Positions 14,309 through 20,995 of a stretch of DNA of 20,995 nucleotides are shown here, in pieces; position 1 is the first letter of the stretch, and each line of letters begins with the position of its first letter. The position numbers and the translations under genes are program-made. Under the pieces are notes generated by a model. The model saw only the letters and a program-made list of their open reading frames with translations. It did no database searches and was not told the DNA's origin. Location: assembly GCA_000980375.1 (NCBI GenBank), contig LARD01000010.1:1-20995 (forward strand), in the 5' to 3' direction. Source of the DNA: Clostridium sp. K4410.MGS-306. GTDB taxonomy: Bacteria; Cyanobacteriota; Vampirovibrionia; Gastranaerophilales; Gastranaerophilaceae.

Positions 14309-15673
14309 ATGCGTTTTTCATCATCATTTAAAGTCGGAATATTGACCCTGACAGCACTGATAATACTTATTTTCTCCATATTATGGATTAAAGGAAGAGC
14401 ATTATCCGCAGGTGAAAGGCTTTATGTTGATTTTAAAGACGTTAACGGCATAAGAGCAGGTTCCGCCGTGCAGCTGATGGGTTTTAGAATAGGACAGATT
14501 GAAGAAATCACCCCGCAGCTTTCCAACCCCGATGACCCTTATGTAAGAATAAAATTTGTTATCACGGAACCTGATATAACCATACCTAATGCTGCAACAA
14601 TATCTATTCAGCAAACAGGTATTATCGGCGAACAGTTTCTTGAAATCACCCCGCCAAAATTGAGAACAATCTATCTGCCTATCAACAAACGTTCACAGGT
14701 TTTGCATGCCAACGACAATGTGCAGATGGTTTTGAGCGGCAAGCCTTATGATGTGGGTAAAGTTAAAAAAATAGAAATTATAGATACAAAAACCCTACCC
14801 ATAAATATTCAAGAAGAGGTAAAAACCCAATCAGCTTATAAAGTAGGTTATATTATCACGCTGCCGGGTTTACAGTTGCCTGAAAGAATGCTGGGTAAAG
14901 TTAAAGTAGAAAACACAAAACATTATCTCAGCCTAAAACCCGCAACAGATATGAAATTTGAATATCCGCAAAGCACTTCAAGATTTACTGTCATAGAACC
15001 TTTAAGACTCTCTGACTTTATGGATTTGCAATACAGATCAGCATCAGCTCTTGCGGAAACAAACGAAAAACTAAGCGCAATACTTTCCGATGACGTAATC
15101 GCAGACATCAAAAAAATCGTAGGAAACGTTGATGTACTTACAATAAAAGCCAACAGTACACTTGATAAAACACAAATGCTGATTGATTCTACAAGAAAAG
15201 ACCTTGATTCATTGATGGGTACAACAAATCAGATGTCGGGCAGAATAATGGTGCTCACAGACAATCTTAACAACATAATCGGCGACAAAGAGTTTAAAGA
15301 CACATTGATTTCCACAACAAAATCAATAGACAGATTGTCAAGAAACCTCAACACCATCCTTGAAGACCCGAAAACAAGGCAAACTATTGAGGATTTGCAG
15401 GTTGCAAGCAAAAACATATCTGAAATCGCACAGTACGTGAACACCATGACAAAAGACCCTGTGCTCAAGTCACAGGTAACAACAACGGTTACAAAATTCA
15501 ACAAAGCGCTTGATGACCTGTCTTGTACACTGGAAACCGTTAACGGACTGACAACAGACAAAAAAGAAGAATTAAATAGCACTATAAATAACGTAGCGGA
15601 AACTTCAAAGAACCTTCGCAAGTTCTCTGAAAAACTGAACAAAAGATTCCTTCTTTTCAGATTGATGTTCTAA
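14309..15673 (+). CDS. mlaD: MCE-domain lipid transport protein (MlaD family)
   Basis: This is the periplasmic, lipid-binding partner of MlaE/MlaF; the chloroplast counterpart is TGD2. One N-terminal membrane helix (about 8-27) is followed by a single MCE domain (about 36-120) with VDFKDVNGIRAGSAVQLMGFRIGQI and the IGEQFLEI segment. The rest is long: an intermediate beta/mixed region to about 235, then a largely helical, coiled-coil-like tail (about 240-440) rich in Asn, Thr, Asp and Ser. At 454 residues it is much longer than E. coli MlaD (about 183), so the tail may build a longer periplasmic tube or bridge toward the outer membrane, as proposed for other long MCE proteins. A GGA-rich stretch upstream (AAGGAATCGGA) supplies the ribosome site. 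The last codons overlap the uvrC -35 box. Confidence 0.9.
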   Translation: MRFSSSFKVGILTLTALIILIFSILWIKGRALSAGERLYVDFKDVNGIRAGSAVQLMGFRIGQIEEITPQLSNPDDPYVRIKFVITEPDITIPNAATISIQQTGIIGEQFLEITPPKLRTIYLPINKRSQVLHANDNVQMVLSGKPYDVGKVKKIEIIDTKTLPINIQEEVKTQSAYKVGYIITLPGLQLPERMLGKVKVENTKHYLSLKPATDMKFEYPQSTSRFTVIEPLRLSDFMDLQYRSASALAETNEKLSAILSDDVIADIKKIVGNVDVLTIKANSTLDKTQMLIDSTRKDLDSLMGTTNQMSGRIMVLTDNLNNIIGDKEFKDTLISTTKSIDRLSRNLNTILEDPKTRQTIEDLQVASKNISEIAQYVNTMTKDPVLKSQVTTTVTKFNKALDDLSCTLETVNGLTTDKKEELNSTINNVAETSKNLRKFSEKLNKRFLLFRLMF

Positions 15674-15690
15674 AAAATTAAAACTATACT
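15662..15690 (+). promoter_or_regulatory. uvrC promoter inside the end of mlaD (leaderless)
   Basis: TTGATG (15662-15667, 4 of 6) lies in the last codons of mlaD, and TATACT (15685-15690, 5 of 6) follows after 17 nt. The -10 ends 6 nt before the uvrC ATG, so uvrC can be expressed apart from the mla operon. Confidence 0.55.
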
Positions 15691-15696
15691 TAATAT

Positions 15697-17556
15697 ATGG
15701 CTACAAAAAACGCAAACCTCCCGCAGGAGGTGCAGCAGACATTATCAATAATACCGGAGCTGAGCGGTTCTTATCAGTATTATGACAAGGACGGCGAGAT
15801 TATCTACGTCGGAAAAGCAAAAAACCTTAAAAAGCGTGTCTACAGCTATTTTAACAAACATCACGACTCGCCCAAGCTGCGCGTTATGGTGCCGCAAATC
15901 GCCAAAATTCAATTTATTGTCACTGACAGCGAGGTTGAGGCGCTTATTCTGGAATCGCACCTCATTAAAAAGCACAAGCCAAAGTACAATGTGCTTTTAA
16001 AAGATGATAAAAAATTCCCGTATTTTGTCATAACAGAAGAAGAATACCCGAGAATAATCGTAGCCAGAAAAGCCAACAAAAACAAAATAAAAGGCAAATA
16101 CTTCGGCCCCTACACAGATTCCAGGGCAATGTATGCAACTTTAGATTTAATAAAAAAACTTTTTCCTCTAAAACAATGCAAAAACCCGAAATTTAAAGAC
16201 CGCCCGTGCCTTTATTACCACATTGGCCGCTGTATGGCGCCTTGCCAGAGGCTGATTACACCGGATGAGTACAAAAAAATCCTCAAAAACGTAGAGCTGT
16301 TTTTAACAGGCAAACAAAAAGAGCTGGTTGACGCATTAAAAAAAGAAATGGGAAAATATGCGGCAAAAGAAGATTTTGAAAAAGCCGCAAGGTACCGCGA
16401 CAGCTGGATGGATGTTCAAAAAACAATGGAACACCAGAAAGTCGTATTTGAAAACACAAATATAAATCAGGATATCATCGCTGTCTACAACGAGAGCAAC
16501 CTTTTTGTGGTATCGCTTTTACAGATAAGACAGGGGCGCCTTACAGACAAAAAAGACTTCCAATTCTCCAACACAGAGGGCAACTTGTCCAGTGAATATG
16601 AAGTTTTAACAACATTTTTAAAAGAATACTACACAATGGCATCAGAATCTGAAATTCCAAACACGATTGTCCTGCCAAGACTGCTTGAGCAAAACGATAT
16701 TGAGCTTTATACAAACTGGCTTGCTTCTGTTGCAGGCAAAAAAGTTAAAATTTCAGACGCTCCGACAAAAAGAAACATTGAGCTTTTAAACCTCGCGCAA
16801 AAGAATGCAAAATTCTTTTTTGAAAAGGTAAAGCTGCAAAAACTCACAGAGATTCAGCGTGATTACAATGAGGTCGGCAGCTATATTCAAGAAAAACTGG
16901 GGCTCACAAAATTCCCGTATGTTGTGGAATGTTTTGATATTTCGCATATTCAAGGCACAAACACGGTCGCTTCTATGGTTACCTTTGAAAACGGATTGCC
17001 CAAAAAGTCACGCTACAGAAAGTTTAAAGTCCGTTCGACAGAATCAAAGCCCGATGATTTTAAATCCTTGCAAGAAGTGGTAGAAAGACGCTACTTTGGC
17101 AAACTCACAGAGACCCTGCCCATGCCGGACCTCATTATAATAGACGGCGGCAAAGGCCAGCTTTCATCTGTTATGGAAATTTTTGAGTCAAAGGGGCTCG
17201 AGGTGGATGTGGTTTCGCTGGCTAAAAGACTGGAAGAAGTGTTCAAACCGCACAAATCAGAGCCTGTGATTTTTCCGATTAACTCGCCTGCTTTGTACTT
17301 TTTCCAGAGGATAAGAGACGAGGCACACAGATTTGCTATCACATATCACAGAAAACTCAGAGGCAAAAAAGCAACAGAGTCTGTGCTCGATGAGATAAAG
17401 GGATTGTCAAAAACGAGCAAAGAAGCTTTGATGAACGAGTTTAAGGATGTGAAAAAGATTTCCCAAGCAAGCTATGAACAGCTCTGCGAAAAAATCCCAA
17501 AACGCAGCGCCAAAGCCGTTTACAACTTTTTCAATCCTAATGTCCAGATAGTTTAA
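15697..17556 (+). CDS. uvrC: UvrABC system protein C (excinuclease subunit C)
   Basis: UvrC makes both incisions around a lesion bound by UvrB in nucleotide excision repair. The 619 residues carry every domain. The GIY-YIG nuclease (about 20-100) has GSY (24-26), YVG (37-39), Arg47 and the catalytic Glu86. Four cysteines (161, 171, 179, 183) match the reported Fe-S ligand cluster. A UVR motif (about 215-245) binds UvrB. The RNase H-like nuclease follows, with ECFDISHIQG and LIIIDGGKGQL. Tandem helix-hairpin-helix motifs lie at the end (about 565-615). The first motif reads GSY instead of the usual G-V/I/C-Y; the tyrosine is kept, so activity is probably unaffected. The start is set by a promoter whose -10 ends 6 nt before the ATG; there is no Shine-Dalgarno. 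It lies 23 nt after mlaD. Confidence 0.97.
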   Translation: MATKNANLPQEVQQTLSIIPELSGSYQYYDKDGEIIYVGKAKNLKKRVYSYFNKHHDSPKLRVMVPQIAKIQFIVTDSEVEALILESHLIKKHKPKYNVLLKDDKKFPYFVITEEEYPRIIVARKANKNKIKGKYFGPYTDSRAMYATLDLIKKLFPLKQCKNPKFKDRPCLYYHIGRCMAPCQRLITPDEYKKILKNVELFLTGKQKELVDALKKEMGKYAAKEDFEKAARYRDSWMDVQKTMEHQKVVFENTNINQDIIAVYNESNLFVVSLLQIRQGRLTDKKDFQFSNTEGNLSSEYEVLTTFLKEYYTMASESEIPNTIVLPRLLEQNDIELYTNWLASVAGKKVKISDAPTKRNIELLNLAQKNAKFFFEKVKLQKLTEIQRDYNEVGSYIQEKLGLTKFPYVVECFDISHIQGTNTVASMVTFENGLPKKSRYRKFKVRSTESKPDDFKSLQEVVERRYFGKLTETLPMPDLIIIDGGKGQLSSVMEIFESKGLEVDVVSLAKRLEEVFKPHKSEPVIFPINSPALYFFQRIRDEAHRFAITYHRKLRGKKATESVLDEIKGLSKTSKEALMNEFKDVKKISQASYEQLCEKIPKRSAKAVYNFFNPNVQIV

Positions 17557-17562
17557 TAATTA

Positions 17563-17587
17563 CATGAATAATATTTTTTTATTCATG
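17563..17587. terminator. Hairpin between convergent uvrC and murE
   Basis: CATGAATAA (17563-17571) pairs perfectly with TTATTCATG (17579-17587) around a T-rich 7-nt loop, with further AT pairing outside (AATAAT/ATTATT). It sits in the 38 nt between two convergent stop codons. No clean T tract follows on either strand, so termination efficiency is uncertain. Confidence 0.55.
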
Positions 17588-17594
17588 AGATTAT

Positions 17595-19052
17595 TTAATT
17601 AAAAACTTTTCTTGCCTCTTCTCTGTCGTCAAAGTGGATTGTTTCGTTTTTAAGAATCTGATAATCTTCGTGACCTTTACCTGCCAGCACAACTACATCA
17701 TTTTCTTTAGCAATATTTTTCAACATAGAAATAGCTGTCCTTCTGTCAGGTTCAACATAAACCTTCTGCGTATTAACGGTTTTTATTCCGGCGAGAATAT
17801 CTGAAATAATCAGCTGCGGGTCTTCGCTTCTGGGGTTGTCAGATGTGACAACAACAATATCAGCTGCCTCATCCGCAATTTTACCCATCTTTGGTCGTTT
17901 TGTTGCATCTCTGTCTCCGCCGCAGCCAAACATACAAATAAGATTACTGCCTTCGGGAGTCAGCTCTCTTGCAGCTTTCAAGACATTTTCCAACCCGTCG
18001 GGCGTGTGAGCATAATCCACAATAACAAGCGGCTGCTTGTTTACAATCTCAAAACGACCGTCAACGCTTTTTGTCTCTTCAAGCGCTTTTATACAAATAT
18101 CTTTGTCAAACCCCATTGCAATACCGGCAGCAAGTGCAGCCAGAGCATTGTAAACACTGAACATTCCGTTCATTTGTAGATTTACTGCACCTGTTTCATC
18201 ATTTACCTTGCAGTTAAATTTTGCACCGTGGATAGAAAAATCAATATCGCGTGCAGTGATATCAGCATCATTTTTTATACCGTAAGTATAAATTTTGACA
18301 CCTTCCGGAACAACAGCCTTGAATCTTTCAGCGTATTCATCATCATTGTTTATTACTGCAAAACCGCCCGGTTTTAGCCCTCTAAAAAGCAGTGCTTTGG
18401 CTTCAAAATAATTGTTCATTGTAATGTGATAATCAAGGTGGTCTTGCGTAAGGTTTGTAAACACAGCACCGTCAAAGTCACACCCTCCAACACGGTTTTG
18501 CTCAAGAGCGTGAGAGCTTACCTCCATTGCAACGTAATCAATCTTGTTTTCACAAATCATTTCAAGCGTCTTTTGAAGTTCCGGCGCCTGAGGAGTTGTG
18601 TGTTTTGCGTCATGGTAGGAATCCTTGCCCGAGAGCTTGTACCCCAGTGTACCAATAAGAGCACATCTGTGTTTTGCATCTTCCACAATACGCTGTATAA
18701 GGTGTGTAACAGTTGTTTTTCCGTTTGTTCCTGTAACGCCTATAAGTTTAACATTTTTTGAAGGATAGTTGTAAAAAGCAGCTGCAAGATCAGCTATACA
18801 ATGACGGGTTGAGTCAACTATGACCTGTGGAACGTCAATATCAAGCTCTTTTTCACAAAACAGCGCTGCTGCTCCGTTTTGCACAGCCATTTTTGCATAT
18901 TCGTGCCCGTCAGAGTGCTCGCCTTTTAAGCATACAAAAATCTCGCCTTTACCGACAGTTTTGGAGTTGTAAGAGATACCTGTAATTTCAGTGTCTCTGT
19001 TGTTTAAAACATTTTTTGTTTTTATATCTTTAATTAATTCGCTTAGTTTCAT
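17595..19052 (-). CDS. murE: UDP-N-acetylmuramoyl-L-alanyl-D-glutamate--2,6-diaminopimelate ligase
   Basis: MurE adds the third amino acid to the peptidoglycan precursor in the cytoplasm, using ATP. The 485 residues match the family. Motifs are the P-loop GTNGKTT (108-114), HTTPQAPE (151-158), EVSSHAL (177-183), NLTQDHLDYH (200-209), the lysine expected to be carbamylated (Lys219 in EAKALLF), VDYAHTPDGL (345-354) and DNPR (405-408). DNPR marks meso-diaminopimelate rather than lysine as substrate, which fits a Gram-negative wall. The start has a clear Shine-Dalgarno, AGAGGA (19065-19060), 7 nt upstream. It follows the ftsI-type gene after 21 nt, the order of the dcw cell-wall cluster (ftsI-murE). 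The cluster does not continue on either side here. Confidence 0.97.
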   Translation of the reverse strand: MKLSELIKDIKTKNVLNNRDTEITGISYNSKTVGKGEIFVCLKGEHSDGHEYAKMAVQNGAAALFCEKELDIDVPQVIVDSTRHCIADLAAAFYNYPSKNVKLIGVTGTNGKTTVTHLIQRIVEDAKHRCALIGTLGYKLSGKDSYHDAKHTTPQAPELQKTLEMICENKIDYVAMEVSSHALEQNRVGGCDFDGAVFTNLTQDHLDYHITMNNYFEAKALLFRGLKPGGFAVINNDDEYAERFKAVVPEGVKIYTYGIKNDADITARDIDFSIHGAKFNCKVNDETGAVNLQMNGMFSVYNALAALAAGIAMGFDKDICIKALEETKSVDGRFEIVNKQPLVIVDYAHTPDGLENVLKAARELTPEGSNLICMFGCGGDRDATKRPKMGKIADEAADIVVVTSDNPRSEDPQLIISDILAGIKTVNTQKVYVEPDRRTAISMLKNIAKENDVVVLAGKGHEDYQILKNETIHFDDREEARKVFN

Positions 19053-19073
19053 AACAATATCCTCTAAATTAAA

Positions 19074-20798
19074 TTATTTTTTCTTGTCAGGTGGAATATT
19101 CATAATACGTGCGGTTTGAAGAGCCACTTCTCTAAACACCGGCGCAGCAACCGTGCTTCCCCATAGAGCACCTTTTGACGGAGAGTCGATTACTACATAA
19201 ATTTCAACCTGCGGATTGCTTGCGGGCAAAAATCCGATAATGGAGGTAACGAGTTTGTTTGTATACCCTTTTGCACCTGCAATAGATTTTCTTGCAGTAC
19301 CTGTTTTGGCTGCAACATGGTAGTCTTCAAGGTTTACCGGTGACTTTGAACGGCCAATGCTGCCTGCAAGGAGCCTTGCTACAGTATGAGCAGTCTCGGG
19401 TGACACAGTTTGAATATGTTTTACTTTTAAAGCTTCTTCTTCCGGAGAGTATTTAATTACGTGAGGAGTAACCCTTACCCCATCGTTTGCTATCGCTGAA
19501 ATAGCAGAAATCATTTGTAAAGCCGTAACTGAAATTGAATAACCGTATCCGATAGAAGCGTGAGTTGATTTGTGCCAATCGCCCACAGGAGGGATGAGTC
19601 CTCTGGATTCACCGGGTAAATCTATGCCTGTTTTTTCACCCATTCCGAATTTTTTAAGCGTGTTGTAATGCTCCTGTCTTGTCATCATTAAAGCAGCTTT
19701 TGCACTGGCAACGTTGCTTGAGTGCTCAAAAAGGTACAACAAATCTATATTTCCCGGGAAGGGTTTTGTTGCATAGTCGTAGTTTTTGATTGTCCATTTA
19801 TCAATCTCGAGTTTACCTGTATCAAGGATTTTTGAATTTTCGTGCAGCCTTCCGTTTTCAATGGCAGAGGCTATTGTAAGCACCTTGAATGTAGAACCGG
19901 GCTCGAAAACATCGCTCAATGTCCAGTTGGTAAGCTGTGTGAGCGTTGCTTTTTTATAGTTGTTGGGGTTGTATGTAGGATAAATTGCATAACCGAGGAT
20001 TTCGCCGTTTTTAGGGTTCATAACAACGATTGTGCCTCTGATTGCACCTTTTTCACGGATAACTTTATTGAGTTCTACCTCGCATACGTGCTGAATAGCA
20101 GAATCAAGAGTCAAGGTAATCGACTTGCCTCTTAAAGGAGCTGTAGTTGCCGCGGGGTCTGTATTTACCTCGTAAATAATATCGCCGTCAGGAGTTTTTT
20201 CAAAGTTAACATCCTGTTCAACTTCTTCTAATTTATCTTTGGCGGTAAGCTCGATTCCTGCAGCCACATCAGCGTCCGGATTATAATATCCGAGAATATG
20301 GGCGGCCATTGTACCCTGCGGGTATACACGCTCATTTTTTTTCCCGAGGCTTATTTCTCTTAAGCCGAGTTTTCTAATTTCTATTGCAGTTGTTCTTGAG
20401 ACATCTTTTTTGAGTACGATAATTTTTTCATCCTGAGCAAGTTTTTTTGCAAGCTGGTTTTTGTTCACGCCGAGCACAGGGGCAAGTATTGCGGCAAGCT
20501 CGTTGGGTGTGTGGTCAAAGTATTCCTGATGGGCATAAACATCAAAAGATGTTTTATCAGAAGCAAGCTTGATGCCGTTTCTGTCAAGGATTGCACCGCG
20601 CATAACAAAACTTTTGGCGCTTCGCTGGCGTTTGGCCTGCGCACGGTAGTTTTTTACATCCACAACCATTATCAAAAACAAATATGCAGCAATAATAAAA
20701 CTTATAATTATGCAGATAATCTGCCAAAAAATAAGCTTTTTATCAAATTCCTTAAACTTCTCTTTATCGCTCTTATAGTTTTTATAATTCCGTCCCAT
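19074..20798 (-). CDS. ftsI: Penicillin-binding protein 2 / FtsI-type peptidoglycan transpeptidase
   Basis: A class B penicillin-binding protein of 574 residues that cross-links septal peptidoglycan with FtsW. It has a short cytoplasmic N-terminus (1-22), one membrane anchor (about 23-46) and a pedestal domain starting RGAILDRNG (67-75). The transpeptidase domain has the catalytic Ser302 in STFK (302-305), SSN (360-362) and KTGTA (498-502). There is no PASTA domain after the transpeptidase. The dcw position ahead of murE favours FtsI over the elongation enzyme MrdA, and RGAILDRNG fits both. A TATAAT (20811-20806) lies 7 nt before the ATG and there is no Shine-Dalgarno, so its mRNA may be leaderless. 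A flagellin gene lies upstream on the same strand in place of the usual ftsL/mraW. Confidence 0.93.
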   Translation of the reverse strand: MGRNYKNYKSDKEKFKEFDKKLIFWQIICIIISFIIAAYLFLIMVVDVKNYRAQAKRQRSAKSFVMRGAILDRNGIKLASDKTSFDVYAHQEYFDHTPNELAAILAPVLGVNKNQLAKKLAQDEKIIVLKKDVSRTTAIEIRKLGLREISLGKKNERVYPQGTMAAHILGYYNPDADVAAGIELTAKDKLEEVEQDVNFEKTPDGDIIYEVNTDPAATTAPLRGKSITLTLDSAIQHVCEVELNKVIREKGAIRGTIVVMNPKNGEILGYAIYPTYNPNNYKKATLTQLTNWTLSDVFEPGSTFKVLTIASAIENGRLHENSKILDTGKLEIDKWTIKNYDYATKPFPGNIDLLYLFEHSSNVASAKAALMMTRQEHYNTLKKFGMGEKTGIDLPGESRGLIPPVGDWHKSTHASIGYGYSISVTALQMISAISAIANDGVRVTPHVIKYSPEEEALKVKHIQTVSPETAHTVARLLAGSIGRSKSPVNLEDYHVAAKTGTARKSIAGAKGYTNKLVTSIIGFLPASNPQVEIYVVIDSPSKGALWGSTVAAPVFREVALQTARIMNIPPDKKK

Positions 20799-20805
20799 AA
20801 ATTAA

Positions 20806-20811
20806 ATTATA
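20806..20811 (-). promoter_or_regulatory. Putative -10 box of the ftsI-murE operon
   Basis: A perfect TATAAT on the minus strand ends 7 nt before the ftsI ATG. No convincing -35 is found 16-18 nt upstream. The position resembles the leaderless promoters elsewhere in the window but is one base further away. Confidence 0.38.
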
Positions 20812-20860
20812 CAATACACACCGCAATTAGATTCATTAATTTATGTAAAAAACTAAAATA

Positions 20861-20995
20861 TTATCCGTTAATTAATGAGAGCAACAAATTACTGCGATGA
20901 CTGGACGAAACGGATAACAACGCCGCAGCGGTTTGGGTTAGGATTCTATTTTTTACATATTCGGCGCTTTCTTGGGCTATGTCGGCGTCCATTAT
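20861..20995 (-). CDS. Flagellin, C-terminal end (partial at window edge)
   Basis: The last 44 codons of a gene running in from the right edge, ending with TAA at 20863-20861. The peptide begins IMDADIAQESAEYVKNRIL and continues TQTAAALLSVSSS to a final SLLING-like end (LLLSLING). This matches the conserved C-terminal helix (D0) of bacterial flagellin, whose consensus reads like D.D.A.E.A...K..IL.Q...A.L..A......LL.L. That helix packs in the core of the filament and is needed for polymerisation. The very end, SHRSN, departs from the common AN..PQ. It implies a flagellated cell. The 62 nt to the ftsI start hold no clear terminator hairpin. Only the tail is visible, so copy number and size are unknown. 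Confidence 0.85.
   Translation of the reverse strand: MMDADIAQESAEYVKNRILTQTAAALLSVSSSHRSNLLLSLING

Noticed and set aside
15697..15810. UvrC with a GSY instead of a GIY motif as an inactive nuclease
   Set aside because: The catalytic Tyr, Arg47 and Glu86 are kept, and the middle residue of this motif varies in the family.

Overview
The window is AT-rich, gene-dense bacterial chromosome. It most resembles a non-photosynthetic relative of cyanobacteria (Melainabacteria/Vampirovibrionia, possibly Gastranaerophilales). This is an inference from the gene set: an MlaE/MlaF/MCE lipid-transport operon of the cyanobacterial/chloroplast type, a BFN (DUF151) protein, RNase Y with YmdB, a divergent prepilin of the kind common in that group, and low GC. 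The MCE system and the DNPR-type (meso-diaminopimelate) MurE indicate a diderm cell wall. A flagellin C-terminus at the right edge suggests motility.

Layout. 1-1877: end of an upstream gene, an EF-hand protein, a 62-residue unknown, a promoter followed by a compactly folded non-coding RNA candidate (about 1143-1319) with some 6S-like architecture, and a Ser/Met-rich unknown. 1885-4570 (minus): an orphan sugar-type solute-binding protein, a membrane protein with a FliO-like tail, and aroQ. 4635-6527 (plus): BFN nuclease and a DUF2142 membrane protein. 6528-7178 (minus): a type IV pilin-like protein. 7310-10557 (minus): rny-ymdB-PHP, an RNA-turnover operon. 10744-12579 (minus): recQ. 12661-17556 (plus): mlaE-mlaF-mlaD followed by uvrC. 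17595-20798 (minus): ftsI-type PBP then murE. 20861-20995 (minus): 3' end of a flagellin gene.

The genes are mostly housekeeping: cell-wall synthesis (ftsI, murE), outer-membrane lipid transport (mlaEFD), DNA repair (recQ, uvrC), RNA decay (rny, ymdB, PHP) and aromatic synthesis (aroQ). No CRISPR array, IS element, tRNA or rRNA was seen.

The most interesting signals are regulatory. Six genes have a TAnnnT -10-like hexamer ending exactly 6 nt before their ATG and no usable Shine-Dalgarno, which predicts leaderless mRNAs; genes inside operons mostly carry Shine-Dalgarno sequences instead. A C7 tract lies in the -35/-10 spacer of the FliO-like gene's predicted promoter, a layout typical of phase-variable promoters. 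The aroQ and BFN promoters diverge from overlapping -35 boxes. A plus-strand terminator hairpin is encoded inside the 3' end of the opposing solute-binding gene. No clearly new multi-gene system is visible.
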